From: Crocinitomicaceae bacterium
Lineage (GTDB): Bacteria > Bacteroidota > Bacteroidia > Flavobacteriales_D > Crocinitomicaceae
NCBI GenBank assembly: GCA_029247685.1
Contig: JAQWKT010000008.1
Coordinates: 1-46,734 of the forward strand
DNA length: 46,734 nucleotides
Direction: 5' to 3'
Each line of letters begins with the position of its first letter. The stretch's first letter is position 1. Below, piece by piece: positions 1 to 7,976 of the stretch. The position numbers and the translations under genes are program-made. Below the pieces are notes generated by a model. That model was not told where the DNA came from. It saw only the letters and a list, made by a program, of their open reading frames with translations, and made no database searches.

Positions 1-290
1 TTATAATTCATACAATCATCAAACTGTTCTTCAGTCATTCCCATAAAAACCCCTTCTTCATATAGTTTTTTCCCAATCTCATCTCCATATTTTTTCTCTA
101 AACTATTTTGAAATTCAAACTTATTAATGATTTTATCTACATTATGTTTTACAACATCTAAATCAAATTCCTTTAATTGATTTACAATTTCATCAAAATT
201 TGTTATCCATATTTTATAAGGAATAAGTTTATCTATATATTCAATTTTCTCCTTATCCTTATTCCCAAACATATTCTTTAAAAAACCCAT
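1..290 (-). CDS. hypothetical protein, 3' end cut by window edge
   Basis: An open minus-strand frame starts at an ATG (288-290) and runs without a stop off the left edge, so only the first 96 codons are visible. The protein begins MGFLKNMFGNKDKEKI, is charged and soluble-looking, and has no signal peptide or membrane segment. Near the visible end it has the phrase FMGMTEEQFDDC, which resembles the GMTxEQ motif found in many small Bacteroidota proteins of unknown role. I do not recognise the family and assign no function. The reading frame is supported by lysine/glutamate-rich coding composition rather than by homology. Confidence 0.6.
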   Translation of the reverse strand, partial: MGFLKNMFGNKDKEKIEYIDKLIPYKIWITNFDEIVNQLKEFDLDVVKHNVDKIINKFEFQNSLEKKYGDEIGKKLYEEGVFMGMTEEQFDDCMNY

Positions 291-328
291 TTTTGTTTTT
301 TTTGTTATGAAAAACCACATTTAAAATA

Positions 329-628
329 TTACCACTTAAGTTTAAAGATAATGACATTATCAATAATTGTTTTAAATGACCTCTCTATTCTTTTTTCTCG
401 AACTTTCCCCTTCTTATAAATACTATGAATGTAATTAGGTAAGAGGTCTTTATTTGATCTAATAGATTTATATCCTTTACTAATAAATTGATCACTTATT
501 TGTTTGAAACTATATGATTTTTCTTCATATAGATACTTAACTTCTTGGTATAAATTTTTTTGTTCGAGTGTATAATGATATCTTTTCGTTAGAATAGATG
601 TTTTAAATGAAATTCTAAACGTTATCAA
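329..628 (-). CDS. small HTH-like protein resembling recombinase-associated ORFs (TTG start)
   Basis: A 99-residue frame. Its centre (LEQKNLYQEVKYLYEE, SYSFKQISDQFISKGYKS, then YIHSIYKKGKVREKRIER) looks like the helix-turn-helix found in serine-recombinase 'Recombinase' domains and in short flavobacterial ORFs of the same pattern. That likeness is from memory and was not searched. There is no ATG in the frame; the only start consistent with the family is TTG at 626-628. The frame stays open upstream to a stop at 725-727, so the ORF could instead be the remnant of a longer gene. Function unknown; DNA binding is an inference. Confidence 0.45.
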   Translation of the reverse strand: MITFRISFKTSILTKRYHYTLEQKNLYQEVKYLYEEKSYSFKQISDQFISKGYKSIRSNKDLLPNYIHSIYKKGKVREKRIERSFKTIIDNVIIFKLKW

Positions 629-717
629 TACTTTCGAGACATTATTGAAGTTCAGATAGTTGTCGGAATTTACTATAAATGAAATATAGTCAGATACAGT
701 TGAATAATCATGAAGGA

Positions 718-1146
718 TTAAAACTTAAAACTTAAAGTTCTTCTAGACTCTTTTAGCGCTCGCACCTTCTTTTTGAATTCTTTCTTTGGCTCATTTGAAT
801 CATGCTTTGCGTTATTGTTCATGTCGATATATGCAAAAGCATAATATTCTCCCGGCTCAAGTAAATTTAAAAAAGTATGAGAGATGGATGTTTTGGGTAT
901 TTTTTTATTTTCTTCAGTTTCTTCAAACATCATTATAGATTCTGTACAAGTAATTGCTCCAGAGTAATTGGGATTATCATAAAAAGTTACTCTTACAGGA
1001 ATACTTAATCTATCAAAATCATAAGAGTTTGGAACATTGATTTTTATGATTGTTTCGTTGGTGTTATTAAATAATGCAGCATCATCTCCATCTTGACAAC
1101 TGAAAAGAATTATAATTATACTTAAAATTAGGCCTGTTTTTTTCAT
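718..1146 (-). CDS. putative lipoprotein with Ca-loop-like acidic tail
   Basis: A 142-residue protein with a type II signal peptide: KK, a hydrophobic run, then the lipobox LFSC with Cys17 as the predicted lipidated residue. The mature part is probably a single beta-sandwich. Residues 101-120 (YYAFAYIDMNNNAKHDSNEP) resemble the end of DUF2141/Ig-like surface domains, where a D-x-N-x-N-x-K-x-D loop may bind calcium. It is probably exposed on the periplasmic or outer-membrane face. It is followed downstream by the HTH-like ORF and has its own divergent upstream region shared with the gene at 1302. Specific function unknown. Confidence 0.7.
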   Translation of the reverse strand: MKKTGLILSIIIILFSCQDGDDAALFNNTNETIIKINVPNSYDFDRLSIPVRVTFYDNPNYSGAITCTESIMMFEETEENKKIPKTSISHTFLNLLEPGEYYAFAYIDMNNNAKHDSNEPKKEFKKKVRALKESRRTLSFKF

Positions 1147-1249
1147 GTTTTTTCTTAAATAATTAATAGGAAACTTAATCGTTACAAAGCGACAGTTTTA
1201 TTTAACATTTTTTGTTAATTAAGAGAGGGGGTATGTTTCCAACTTAAAC

Positions 1250-1264
1250 AGCCATATAATGGCT
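1250..1264. repeat. perfect inverted repeat in divergent intergenic region
   Basis: AGCCAT-ATA-ATGGCT is a 6-bp perfect stem with a 3-nt loop, 38 nt upstream of the plus-strand gene at 1302, in the 155-nt gap between divergent genes. It could be a short operator or an RNA hairpin in the leader. There is no T-run after it, so a terminator is unlikely. Confidence 0.35.
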
Positions 1265-1301
1265 TATTATAATTAATTTAAGGTTTTTAAAATGATTTTA
1301 T

Positions 1302-2360
1302 ATGGAAAAACAGAGCGTAAAAGGATATGAGATTGCACAGAAAAAATCTCTTTCTGGAGATATAGAAGAGATTCAATTTAAAATTCATAGTACAATAGGT
1401 GTTAATCCTAAACAAAAGAAAATAGTGTTAGGATTAATTGCTTTTTTTGGAATAATTTTTTCATTTTTTTTCGCTTTTTTTATTCCGTTTTTTCTGATTG
1501 TATTTGTATTGGTATTAAATGCACAAACCATTACGGTTAATAAGAAGAGTTTAGAAATAAAAAACTCCATTCCGGTCTTTCCAAAAACAAATATGAATAT
1601 AGAAAACATAGATCATTTTGAAGTAAAAAGAATAGAAACAAGAAATAAAGAGGGGAAAACAATGGTCACTTTTCAGTTAGTTGCATTTTTTAAAGATCAC
1701 ACCAACAAAAAAATATATAATAGTCCCAATATGGAATTGGTAGATAAAATGGATAAAATCATAGAAAATTTTTTAAAGATTACCGATGAGACAAATGAAA
1801 AACAACTGGACCAACTTAGTACTTCCAATTTAGAAAGAGATTTAAAAGACGAACACATTGTCGAGGAAACTTTAGGTAATATAGATACCTCCATTCCTTC
1901 AAAAGATTATCCATTTTCTTTGAAAAGTGACTTAATAAGTGTGAAGGTGACTTATTTTTCCAAATTCAACCAAAAATCACTAGGTCTTTTTTTAATAATA
2001 TTTGGACTTGTGTTTTCGATTGGTTCTGTTGGTCTTTTTAGCCCAATAGGGATACCACTTTTTATATGGGGATTAAAAAAGACGCTTAACAAGCAATACG
2101 TGTTGGCTTACAGTAACAAATTGACATATGTAACTAAGCCAATCTCTTTGAAAAAAGAAAAAGAGTTATTAAAAAGTGAAATTAAAAGCATTGAAGTAAT
2201 CCCTTCTAATGTTAGAACAAATGGCGTTATGAGTTTTCATTTGGTTGCCAATACTAATGAAGGAAAAAAGATTAAATTAATTAGCCATGTTTTTAATGTA
2301 ATTGCCTTAAGAGATATTGCCAATAAAATAAACAATCGTTTGGGCTTGGATAATACTTAA
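1302..2360 (+). CDS. membrane protein with two TM-hairpin/PH-like units
   Basis: A 352-residue protein built as two similar halves. Each has a hydrophobic hairpin (about residues 41-73 and 228-257) followed by a beta-rich segment of about 90 residues ending in an amphipathic helix (VDKMDKIIENFL; LRDIANKINNRLG). The order resembles bacterial PH-like (bPH/YcxB-type) membrane proteins, in which a short TM hairpin precedes a cytoplasmic PH fold. A charged linker (about 160-200) joins the halves. The ATG start has no obvious Shine-Dalgarno, as is usual here. It ends 12 nt before the convergent DUF2892 gene. The fold is my inference; the function is unknown. Confidence 0.65.
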   Translation: MEKQSVKGYEIAQKKSLSGDIEEIQFKIHSTIGVNPKQKKIVLGLIAFFGIIFSFFFAFFIPFFLIVFVLVLNAQTITVNKKSLEIKNSIPVFPKTNMNIENIDHFEVKRIETRNKEGKTMVTFQLVAFFKDHTNKKIYNSPNMELVDKMDKIIENFLKITDETNEKQLDQLSTSNLERDLKDEHIVEETLGNIDTSIPSKDYPFSLKSDLISVKVTYFSKFNQKSLGLFLIIFGLVFSIGSVGLFSPIGIPLFIWGLKKTLNKQYVLAYSNKLTYVTKPISLKKEKELLKSEIKSIEVIPSNVRTNGVMSFHLVANTNEGKKIKLISHVFNVIALRDIANKINNRLGLDNT

Positions 2361-2372
2361 AAAGTTCTTCGA

Positions 2373-2591
2373 TTAATTATTTTTTAAATAACAGGTATTA
2401 ATGCCAAAAAAACGATAAATATAGCAAGTTCCAACAAGCGCATTAAACAACAAAATGGCGCCTACGACACATAAAATAATGGCATATATAGAACAGCTAC
2501 AAATGATTAAAGGAGCAGGAATTAAAAATAAAGAGACCATAAACCTTGCGACTCTTTCTGCTTTGTTTTGGTTGGTTTCAAATAATTTCAT
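2373..2591 (-). CDS. DUF2892 (YgaP-like) membrane protein
   Basis: A 72-residue protein with the layout of the DUF2892/YgaP transmembrane domain: an amphipathic N-terminus (NKAERVARFMVSLFLI), two close membrane helices, and the characteristic end LFNALVGTCYIYRFFGINTC. In other bacteria this domain stands alone or is fused to rhodanese in proteins of sulfur metabolism; no rhodanese is attached here. Its ATG overlaps the stop of the upstream MFS gene (ATGA, 4 nt), so the two are probably translationally coupled. The cysteines C32, C34, C45, C56 and C67 are numerous for so small a protein. Confidence 0.75.
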   Translation of the reverse strand: MKLFETNQNKAERVARFMVSLFLIPAPLIICSCSIYAIILCVVGAILLFNALVGTCYIYRFFGINTCYLKNN

Positions 2592-3874
2592 TTTGTTATT
2601 TTTCTTTTTTTAAAGATATAAATTTTATTGCCATACAATTTATGGTATTTCCAGGAGGCTGCTCCCCCAACAAATGAAAAGCCTGCCAAAATCAAAAAGA
2701 TGTATTGATAGCCTTGCTCTCCTTTAAAATTTTCTAATAAATAACCAATTATTGGTCCGCTAAATATATCTGGAGTGTACCCTACTATGGAAATAAGTCC
2801 AACTGCAGTTCCGGTGTATATTAGCGGAATCTGTCCCTTTTCCATAACGGAAAAATAAAGCGCTCTTAATCCATATACCCCAATTGCTAAAGACAAAATG
2901 GATATAACAAACAACATAGTTGTTGAAGAGGAAATAATACCTAAAGCAAACAACAACGCAGAGAAAAAAGAAATAACAAAACCTCCAAGTAAAAGCAATC
3001 CCCCTTCAAACTTAAATAAGACTACCGCTATTAGTATTGAAATAACAGGCCTTGCATATAACAAAAAAGTAGCAATTTGAGCCGATTCAACCTGATCATA
3101 GCACATTATCTCTTTTGCATAAAGAGAGATAATATCCGTTGTTTTATAGCCCATATATGCCGACAAGACAATAATCATTAAAAGCAATACGGAGGGCAAT
3201 TTTAGCACCTGGCCGATTTGAGAAAGAGTAATTTTTTCTAAAACCACTTTTTTTTCTTGCTCGTCATTTAATTTCATGAAAAACCACACCAATACCCCTA
3301 CAAACGCCACAATAAACGAAGAAATATAAATCACATATTTAAATGCATCACGGCTTTCATTTAACCCTGTAGAGTTGTTATCCTTCATGAAAAAAGCAAA
3401 TATCATTACGCCAAGCGCCCCCAATAGTGCGCCAAAAAGGCCTCTTCCACCCTCTAAATAGCCAAAAGCCTTTAATTGTGATGATGTCCCTCCCCATATT
3501 CTTGTAGCCTTAATCATCGGAGCCCAAAAAAGAAGTACGGTTGTTAACCCCCAATAGCCATAGAGGATTTTTAAAACCGTATAGCTAGGATAGCTTGCAT
3601 ATACAATTCCTCCAATAGAGGTGAGCCATAGAGCAAATGCGATTAGTTTTCTTGGCGAATATTTGTCGGCGATAGGTCCGCCAAACAGATAAGAAAAAAC
3701 AGCTACAAATCCATATACCGAAAAGCAAATTCCTAATTGGATGTTGTCTATTTGAAAAACTTCTAGAACGGTTGGTCTAAAAACTCGAACCAAAACATAA
3801 GGAAGAAAAAAAACAGACTCTCCCGCTAAAATAATAAGAAGAAGGTAACGCCAGGAAGGATTTGGATTTTTCAA
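2588..3874 (-). CDS. MFS transporter
   Basis: A 428-residue major facilitator with about 12 hydrophobic segments. After TM2 it has the MFS signature-like loop GGPIADKYSPRK (about residues 65-76), and a charged central loop (LNDEQEKKVVLEK) separates the two six-helix halves. Composition resembles the NarK / glycerol-3-phosphate-type MFS branch, but the substrate cannot be read from the sequence. The start is TTG at 3872-3874, preceded by AAAGGGAA; the frame is closed by a stop about 30 nt further up and no early ATG exists. Its last codons overlap the DUF2892 gene by 4 nt, suggesting co-expression. Confidence 0.85.
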   Translation of the reverse strand: MKNPNPSWRYLLLIILAGESVFFLPYVLVRVFRPTVLEVFQIDNIQLGICFSVYGFVAVFSYLFGGPIADKYSPRKLIAFALWLTSIGGIVYASYPSYTVLKILYGYWGLTTVLLFWAPMIKATRIWGGTSSQLKAFGYLEGGRGLFGALLGALGVMIFAFFMKDNNSTGLNESRDAFKYVIYISSFIVAFVGVLVWFFMKLNDEQEKKVVLEKITLSQIGQVLKLPSVLLLMIIVLSAYMGYKTTDIISLYAKEIMCYDQVESAQIATFLLYARPVISILIAVVLFKFEGGLLLLGGFVISFFSALLFALGIISSSTTMLFVISILSLAIGVYGLRALYFSVMEKGQIPLIYTGTAVGLISIVGYTPDIFSGPIIGYLLENFKGEQGYQYIFLILAGFSFVGGAASWKYHKLYGNKIYIFKKRKITK

Positions 3875-3995
3875 TTCCCTTTCTTTTTTAAAAAGACAGA
3901 GTCATTTAATTGATAGATGAAACAAAAAACACCACTCATTATATTTTTAAACAGCATGTAGATCAATTTATAATTATAACCAAACCCCGATATTA

Positions 3996-5861
3996 TTACT
4001 TAATTAAAGTGATATTTCCTGATTTTAGCTCAGTGCTTCCATTGGTGTATTCGATATTTACGATATAAGCGTACACTCCAGAATTACAAGGTTTTCCTTT
4101 AAAGTTTCCATCCCAAACAAAGTTTTTATCGGTAGATTCAAAGATTTGATTTCCCCATCGATCATAAACAATAAATTGAATGTTTTTAATATCACTGCCA
4201 ACCACAATCGAAAAAGAATTATTGGACATGTTTCCTATTCCATTTGGAGAAAACCCTGTTGGAATATGAACCCCATTAAAGCATCCAATAGAGGCAATTG
4301 GATCACAAGGGTCTAGAGGGTCACTTCCGGCCGTTACTTCATCTTTGTCATTGATGCCATCGCCATCGGTGTCTGGATTATTAGGATCAGTTCCTATAAT
4401 GGCTTCTTCTTCGTCGGTCAGGCCATCACCATCCGAATCAATAGGAGCGTTTCCATAAAAACAGGCATCTGAAATTCGTAAGATAAAAATGTCTTTGCCT
4501 TGTTGTGGGTTTTGAGTTAGAGCGCCAAAGGAAATCGTATTAAAAAAGTATCCGGTAACATATACCTTGCATTCATGCATTGCAATTCCACTTCCTCGAT
4601 CAAAGTCATAACCTCCACCGTCCAAAGCCCATCGCCATGCCCCAGTGGTGTCAATGGCTGCAATAAAAACCTCTACGCTGTCTCCCTGAGAGTCAAGACT
4701 TAGCGTTCCAAAGGTTGCGTCACTACTGTATTGCCCAGTAACAAAGATGTTTCCTAGTTGATTAGAAGTGATGCCATTTGCTCGATCAGAACCTTTTTTT
4801 GAACCTGCTTTAGTAGCCCATCCCCAATCTCCATTTTTAGAAATTTGGGCAACAAAAATATCCCTTCCATTTGGCCCGCCATAATTGTTTAAATTGCTTG
4901 TTCCAAAATCACAACTATCTCTAAATTCTCCAGCAACATACATGTTTCCATCTATGCAATAAGAGATGCTGTTGGCTCTATCTTTTAAGGCTCCTCCCGC
5001 AGATTGCACCCATTGAAAAGTCCCACTTGAGTCGTACTTAACAACATAAATATCGGTTAATCCATTGCTAGTCAAAGTACTTGTTCCAAATGTTTTGGTA
5101 TCAGTGAACCCGCCAACAACATAAAGATTTGCTTCGTCATCGATTCCCATCGCATTATCCCGATGATCTACAATTCCACCAAATGTTTCTACCCATTGCC
5201 ATACTCCATCGTTGGATAGTTTGGCCAAAAAAGCTAAAGAGTCATTTGCAGCTACATTGATGTTAATATTGTCAAAGGTCGCATCATGCGGAGAACCATC
5301 ATTGTTAGAGATAAATCCGGTTAGATAAATATTTCCTTGGTCGTCTGCGATTAAATCCTGTCCATGATCATCGTTATATGGAAATCCACCTTCATTGACT
5401 CCGGCATTTTTCATCCAAATTTCATTTCCATCCGTGTCCAATTTCACTACAAATATTTGATCGGTGTAGCTGGTAGAATTATAGACACTCAGTGCGCCCC
5501 AATCGAGTCCCCCCCAACATGTTCCAGTAACATAAACATTTCCAGCAGGGTCAACGCATAAACCAAGTCCTCGATCATCGTAGTAATTAACTCCATTTTT
5601 AACCCAAAGAAAATTTCCATTTGAATCCGCTTTTGCTACATATGCTTCTTTACTTGCGGTATATGAAAAACCAGTATTAAAAGGCCCAAAGTTTGCTTCT
5701 TCATTGTAATAACCAGTCATGTAAATGTTTCCATCGGAATCGGTTACCGTTTTGGTTCCTTTATCCGATTTCATTCCACCAGCAGTACTGATCCACTCAA
5801 ATGTTTGTGAATGAATTCCAACAGAAATAAATAAATAAAGAAACAATAAAAAGCGCATCAT
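3996..5861 (-). CDS. T9SS type B secreted beta-propeller protein with thrombospondin-3 repeats
   Basis: About 621 residues with a signal peptide (MMRFLLFLYLFISVGIHSQ). Residues about 20-470 hold repeated SBBP-type blades with the phrase G-N-I/V-Y-V/M-T-G; at least eight copies are visible. Then come calcium-binding thrombospondin type 3 repeats (DSDGDGLTDEEE, DTDGDGINDKDE; about 480-530). A C-terminal gliding-motility/CHU_C domain (about 540-621) includes YDRWGNQIFES and WDGNFKGKPCNSGVYAY, the T9SS type B sorting signal. It is probably exported through the outer membrane and bound to the surface or released. ATG at 5859-5861 is preferred to the TTG at 5870. Oddity: the usual FSPNGDGxND opening is FSPNGIGNMSN here. 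Confidence 0.9.
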   Translation of the reverse strand: MMRFLLFLYLFISVGIHSQTFEWISTAGGMKSDKGTKTVTDSDGNIYMTGYYNEEANFGPFNTGFSYTASKEAYVAKADSNGNFLWVKNGVNYYDDRGLGLCVDPAGNVYVTGTCWGGLDWGALSVYNSTSYTDQIFVVKLDTDGNEIWMKNAGVNEGGFPYNDDHGQDLIADDQGNIYLTGFISNNDGSPHDATFDNININVAANDSLAFLAKLSNDGVWQWVETFGGIVDHRDNAMGIDDEANLYVVGGFTDTKTFGTSTLTSNGLTDIYVVKYDSSGTFQWVQSAGGALKDRANSISYCIDGNMYVAGEFRDSCDFGTSNLNNYGGPNGRDIFVAQISKNGDWGWATKAGSKKGSDRANGITSNQLGNIFVTGQYSSDATFGTLSLDSQGDSVEVFIAAIDTTGAWRWALDGGGYDFDRGSGIAMHECKVYVTGYFFNTISFGALTQNPQQGKDIFILRISDACFYGNAPIDSDGDGLTDEEEAIIGTDPNNPDTDGDGINDKDEVTAGSDPLDPCDPIASIGCFNGVHIPTGFSPNGIGNMSNNSFSIVVGSDIKNIQFIVYDRWGNQIFESTDKNFVWDGNFKGKPCNSGVYAYIVNIEYTNGSTELKSGNITLIK

Positions 5862-5880
5862 TAAATTCAATAGTATTAAA

Positions 5881-5894
5881 TCTTCTTTTGAAGA
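5881..5894. repeat. short inverted repeat between SDR and T9SS genes
   Basis: TCTTC-TTTT-GAAGA, a 5-bp stem with a 4-nt loop, lies in the gap between two minus-strand genes, 20 nt upstream of the propeller gene's ATG. On the minus strand it is followed by TTTAATAC rather than a true U-tract, so its role as terminator or leader hairpin is uncertain. Confidence 0.25.
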
Positions 5895-5971
5895 GAATAA
5901 TCTATTAATAATACGAATAAATAAACGGAATAGTTGTTTCAGCGAGACATTTAAAAAAATAATTTTTAAAA

Positions 5972-6679
5972 TTAGCTGAATGGATTACTTGCCCACACAC
6001 TAAATTCAGGGATAAAACCTCTATCTTCCATTTCAAGCGCAGATACAATGGAGTGTGCAATTTCTTTTGGAGTTAGTTTATTATGCACCTCTTCTCTTTC
6101 TTTTCGTTCTGGATTGGCAAAAGCAGTGGTTACCTCACTTGGGTTTACTTGAGTTACTCGAATATTAAATGGCCGAAGCTCTGCTTGCCAACATTGTGTA
6201 AGAGATCTTAATGCAAATTTAGAAGAAGAATAAATGCTTCCGGTTTTATATCCTTTTAAACTAGCAGTAGAACCAATATTTATAATATTCCCTCCCTTGT
6301 TTTTTTTCATTACTGGAACAATTTCCTTAGTTAATAAAGCAAGTCCAAAAACATTCGTGTTATAGACATTTAAAAAATCATCGATAGACAATTCCTCCAC
6401 GCTTTTTCTAACCCCTGTTCCGGCATTATTTATAAGGACATCAATGCTTCCATTAAATAAATCAAGGCATTTTTTTGTGTTTTCTGGAATGTTATCAATT
6501 TTGGATATATCAAATACAAGGCCTTTTGCTTTAGTATATATTAAAGAGTTTTCTATTCTTTCTTCCGTTCTTCCTGTTATCAAAACATTAGCCCCTTTTT
6601 CTACTAAAATCTTTGCTGTTTCTTTTCCTATTCCAAGGGTTCCTCCAGTAATAAGGATGTTTTTATTTTTTAAGTTCAT
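5972..6679 (-). CDS. short-chain dehydrogenase/reductase
   Basis: A 235-residue classical SDR. The Rossmann NAD(P)-binding motif TGGTLGIG is at 11-18, NNAG at 84-87, catalytic Ser137 in NIGSTAS, and the Y-x3-K pair at Tyr150/Lys154. Thr-Gly-Arg at 35-37 after the second strand leans towards NADP(H), which is an inference. The substrate cannot be told; the closest general group is 3-ketoacyl-(ACP) reductase-like SDRs. It starts at a clear ATG and stands as a single gene between the T9SS propeller gene and the divergent metalloprotease gene. Confidence 0.88.
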   Translation of the reverse strand: MNLKNKNILITGGTLGIGKETAKILVEKGANVLITGRTEERIENSLIYTKAKGLVFDISKIDNIPENTKKCLDLFNGSIDVLINNAGTGVRKSVEELSIDDFLNVYNTNVFGLALLTKEIVPVMKKNKGGNIINIGSTASLKGYKTGSIYSSSKFALRSLTQCWQAELRPFNIRVTQVNPSEVTTAFANPERKEREEVHNKLTPKEIAHSIVSALEMEDRGFIPEFSVWASNPFS

Positions 6680-6793
6680 TTATAAGTTAAAGTTTCAATG
6701 GGATTAGACGTGTTAAACCAAATTGTTTATCATCTCTTATAGGGAAGAGAATTAACACTCGTAAATATAGCAGAAGTTTTTTAACTTTAAATC

Positions 6794-7972
6794 ATGAGAA
6801 AAATAGGTATAGGAATTATTTTTATGATCAATTTTTGTGTTTTTTCACAAACAGCATCTTTTCAAGTTAGTTATACGGGGATTACCCCGCAAGCACAGGT
6901 TGCTTTTGAAAAAGCCACCGAAATATGGTCTAATATTTTAGTTTCAAGCGTTCCAATAAAGATTAATTTAACTTGGGGGGATGCTTCTAGTCTTGGCGTT
7001 TTAGGAATAACTATTTCTAATGGGACAAAGGATTTTTCGAATGCACCTTATGCTAATGTTTGGTATCCATCTTCTTTAGCGGATGCATTGGCTGGAAATG
7101 ATCTTCAACCTAGTCAAACAGATATGGATATTTTCATGGATAATTCTTCCGATTGGTATTATGGTACCGATGGAAACTGTCCATTTTGGAAACAGGATTT
7201 GGTAAGTTGTGCACTTCATGAAATAGGTCATGGACTTGGCTTTTATTCGGTAGCAAACATAAACACTCAAAATGAAGGGTCTTTTAGCTTGCTAATAGAT
7301 CCATTTGCTTCTTCCTTAGCCTCTTTTCCATTGCCAAACTTAAATGGAGAACCTCTTGTTTATGATTTATTTGTTCAAAATGGACAAGGAATTAGTTTAG
7401 TTGACACTAATTTATTTTCTAATCCATCAAATCTATTAGCAAATGAATTTACCGGAAACGATTTATATTTTGCTGGACCTAACACTCTTGCCGCAAACAA
7501 TAATAATCCAGCAAGAATTCATGCAACAAGTGCTTTTTCTTTTGGTTCTAGCTTTTTGCATTTAGATGAATCTGTTTATCATTCGGGAACATCTGAGTCA
7601 TTAATGACTCCTTATAGTTCTGCAGGTGAAGTAAACCATCTTCCGGGTAAAATAACCGCAGGAGTTTTAATGGATATAGGTTGGAATTTAGCAACCGCAG
7701 ATATTCCTCAAGAGGAGTTTTTTACCGGTGTCATTTATCCAAATCCAATCAAAGAAAAAGCAACGATTTCTTTTAAGGTTAAAAAGTCATCAAAGGTACT
7801 TGTGGAAATATATAATTCTATCGGGATGAAAGTTTTACCAGCTTTTCAAAAACAAGTTAATGTGGGGCTTTGTTCATTGGAAATAGAAACATCGTCTCTT
7901 TGTTCTGGGACTTATTTTTGTCATATAAGCATTGATGGTGCTTTACAAAAACAGCTTCCAGTAATTAAGTAA
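6794..7972 (+). CDS. T9SS type A secreted zinc metalloprotease
   Basis: A 392-residue protein with a signal peptide (cleavage near CVFSQ-T). The zinc motif HEIGHGLGF places ligands His142 and His146 and catalytic Glu143. A LMTP segment at 270-273 resembles the Met-turn of metzincin-like enzymes, and His256 in FLHLDE is a candidate third ligand. Residues about 313-392 are a Por/T9SS type A sorting domain (VIYPNPIKEKATISF ... GTYFCHISIDG). The product should act outside the cell or at its surface as an endopeptidase; the substrate is unknown. An imperfect -7 element (TAACTTTA, 6782-6789) precedes the ATG by a few bases. It ends 4 nt before the convergent kinase gene. Confidence 0.88.
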   Translation: MRKIGIGIIFMINFCVFSQTASFQVSYTGITPQAQVAFEKATEIWSNILVSSVPIKINLTWGDASSLGVLGITISNGTKDFSNAPYANVWYPSSLADALAGNDLQPSQTDMDIFMDNSSDWYYGTDGNCPFWKQDLVSCALHEIGHGLGFYSVANINTQNEGSFSLLIDPFASSLASFPLPNLNGEPLVYDLFVQNGQGISLVDTNLFSNPSNLLANEFTGNDLYFAGPNTLAANNNNPARIHATSAFSFGSSFLHLDESVYHSGTSESLMTPYSSAGEVNHLPGKITAGVLMDIGWNLATADIPQEEFFTGVIYPNPIKEKATISFKVKKSSKVLVEIYNSIGMKVLPAFQKQVNVGLCSLEIETSSLCSGTYFCHISIDGALQKQLPVIK

Positions 7973-7976
7973 AAAC

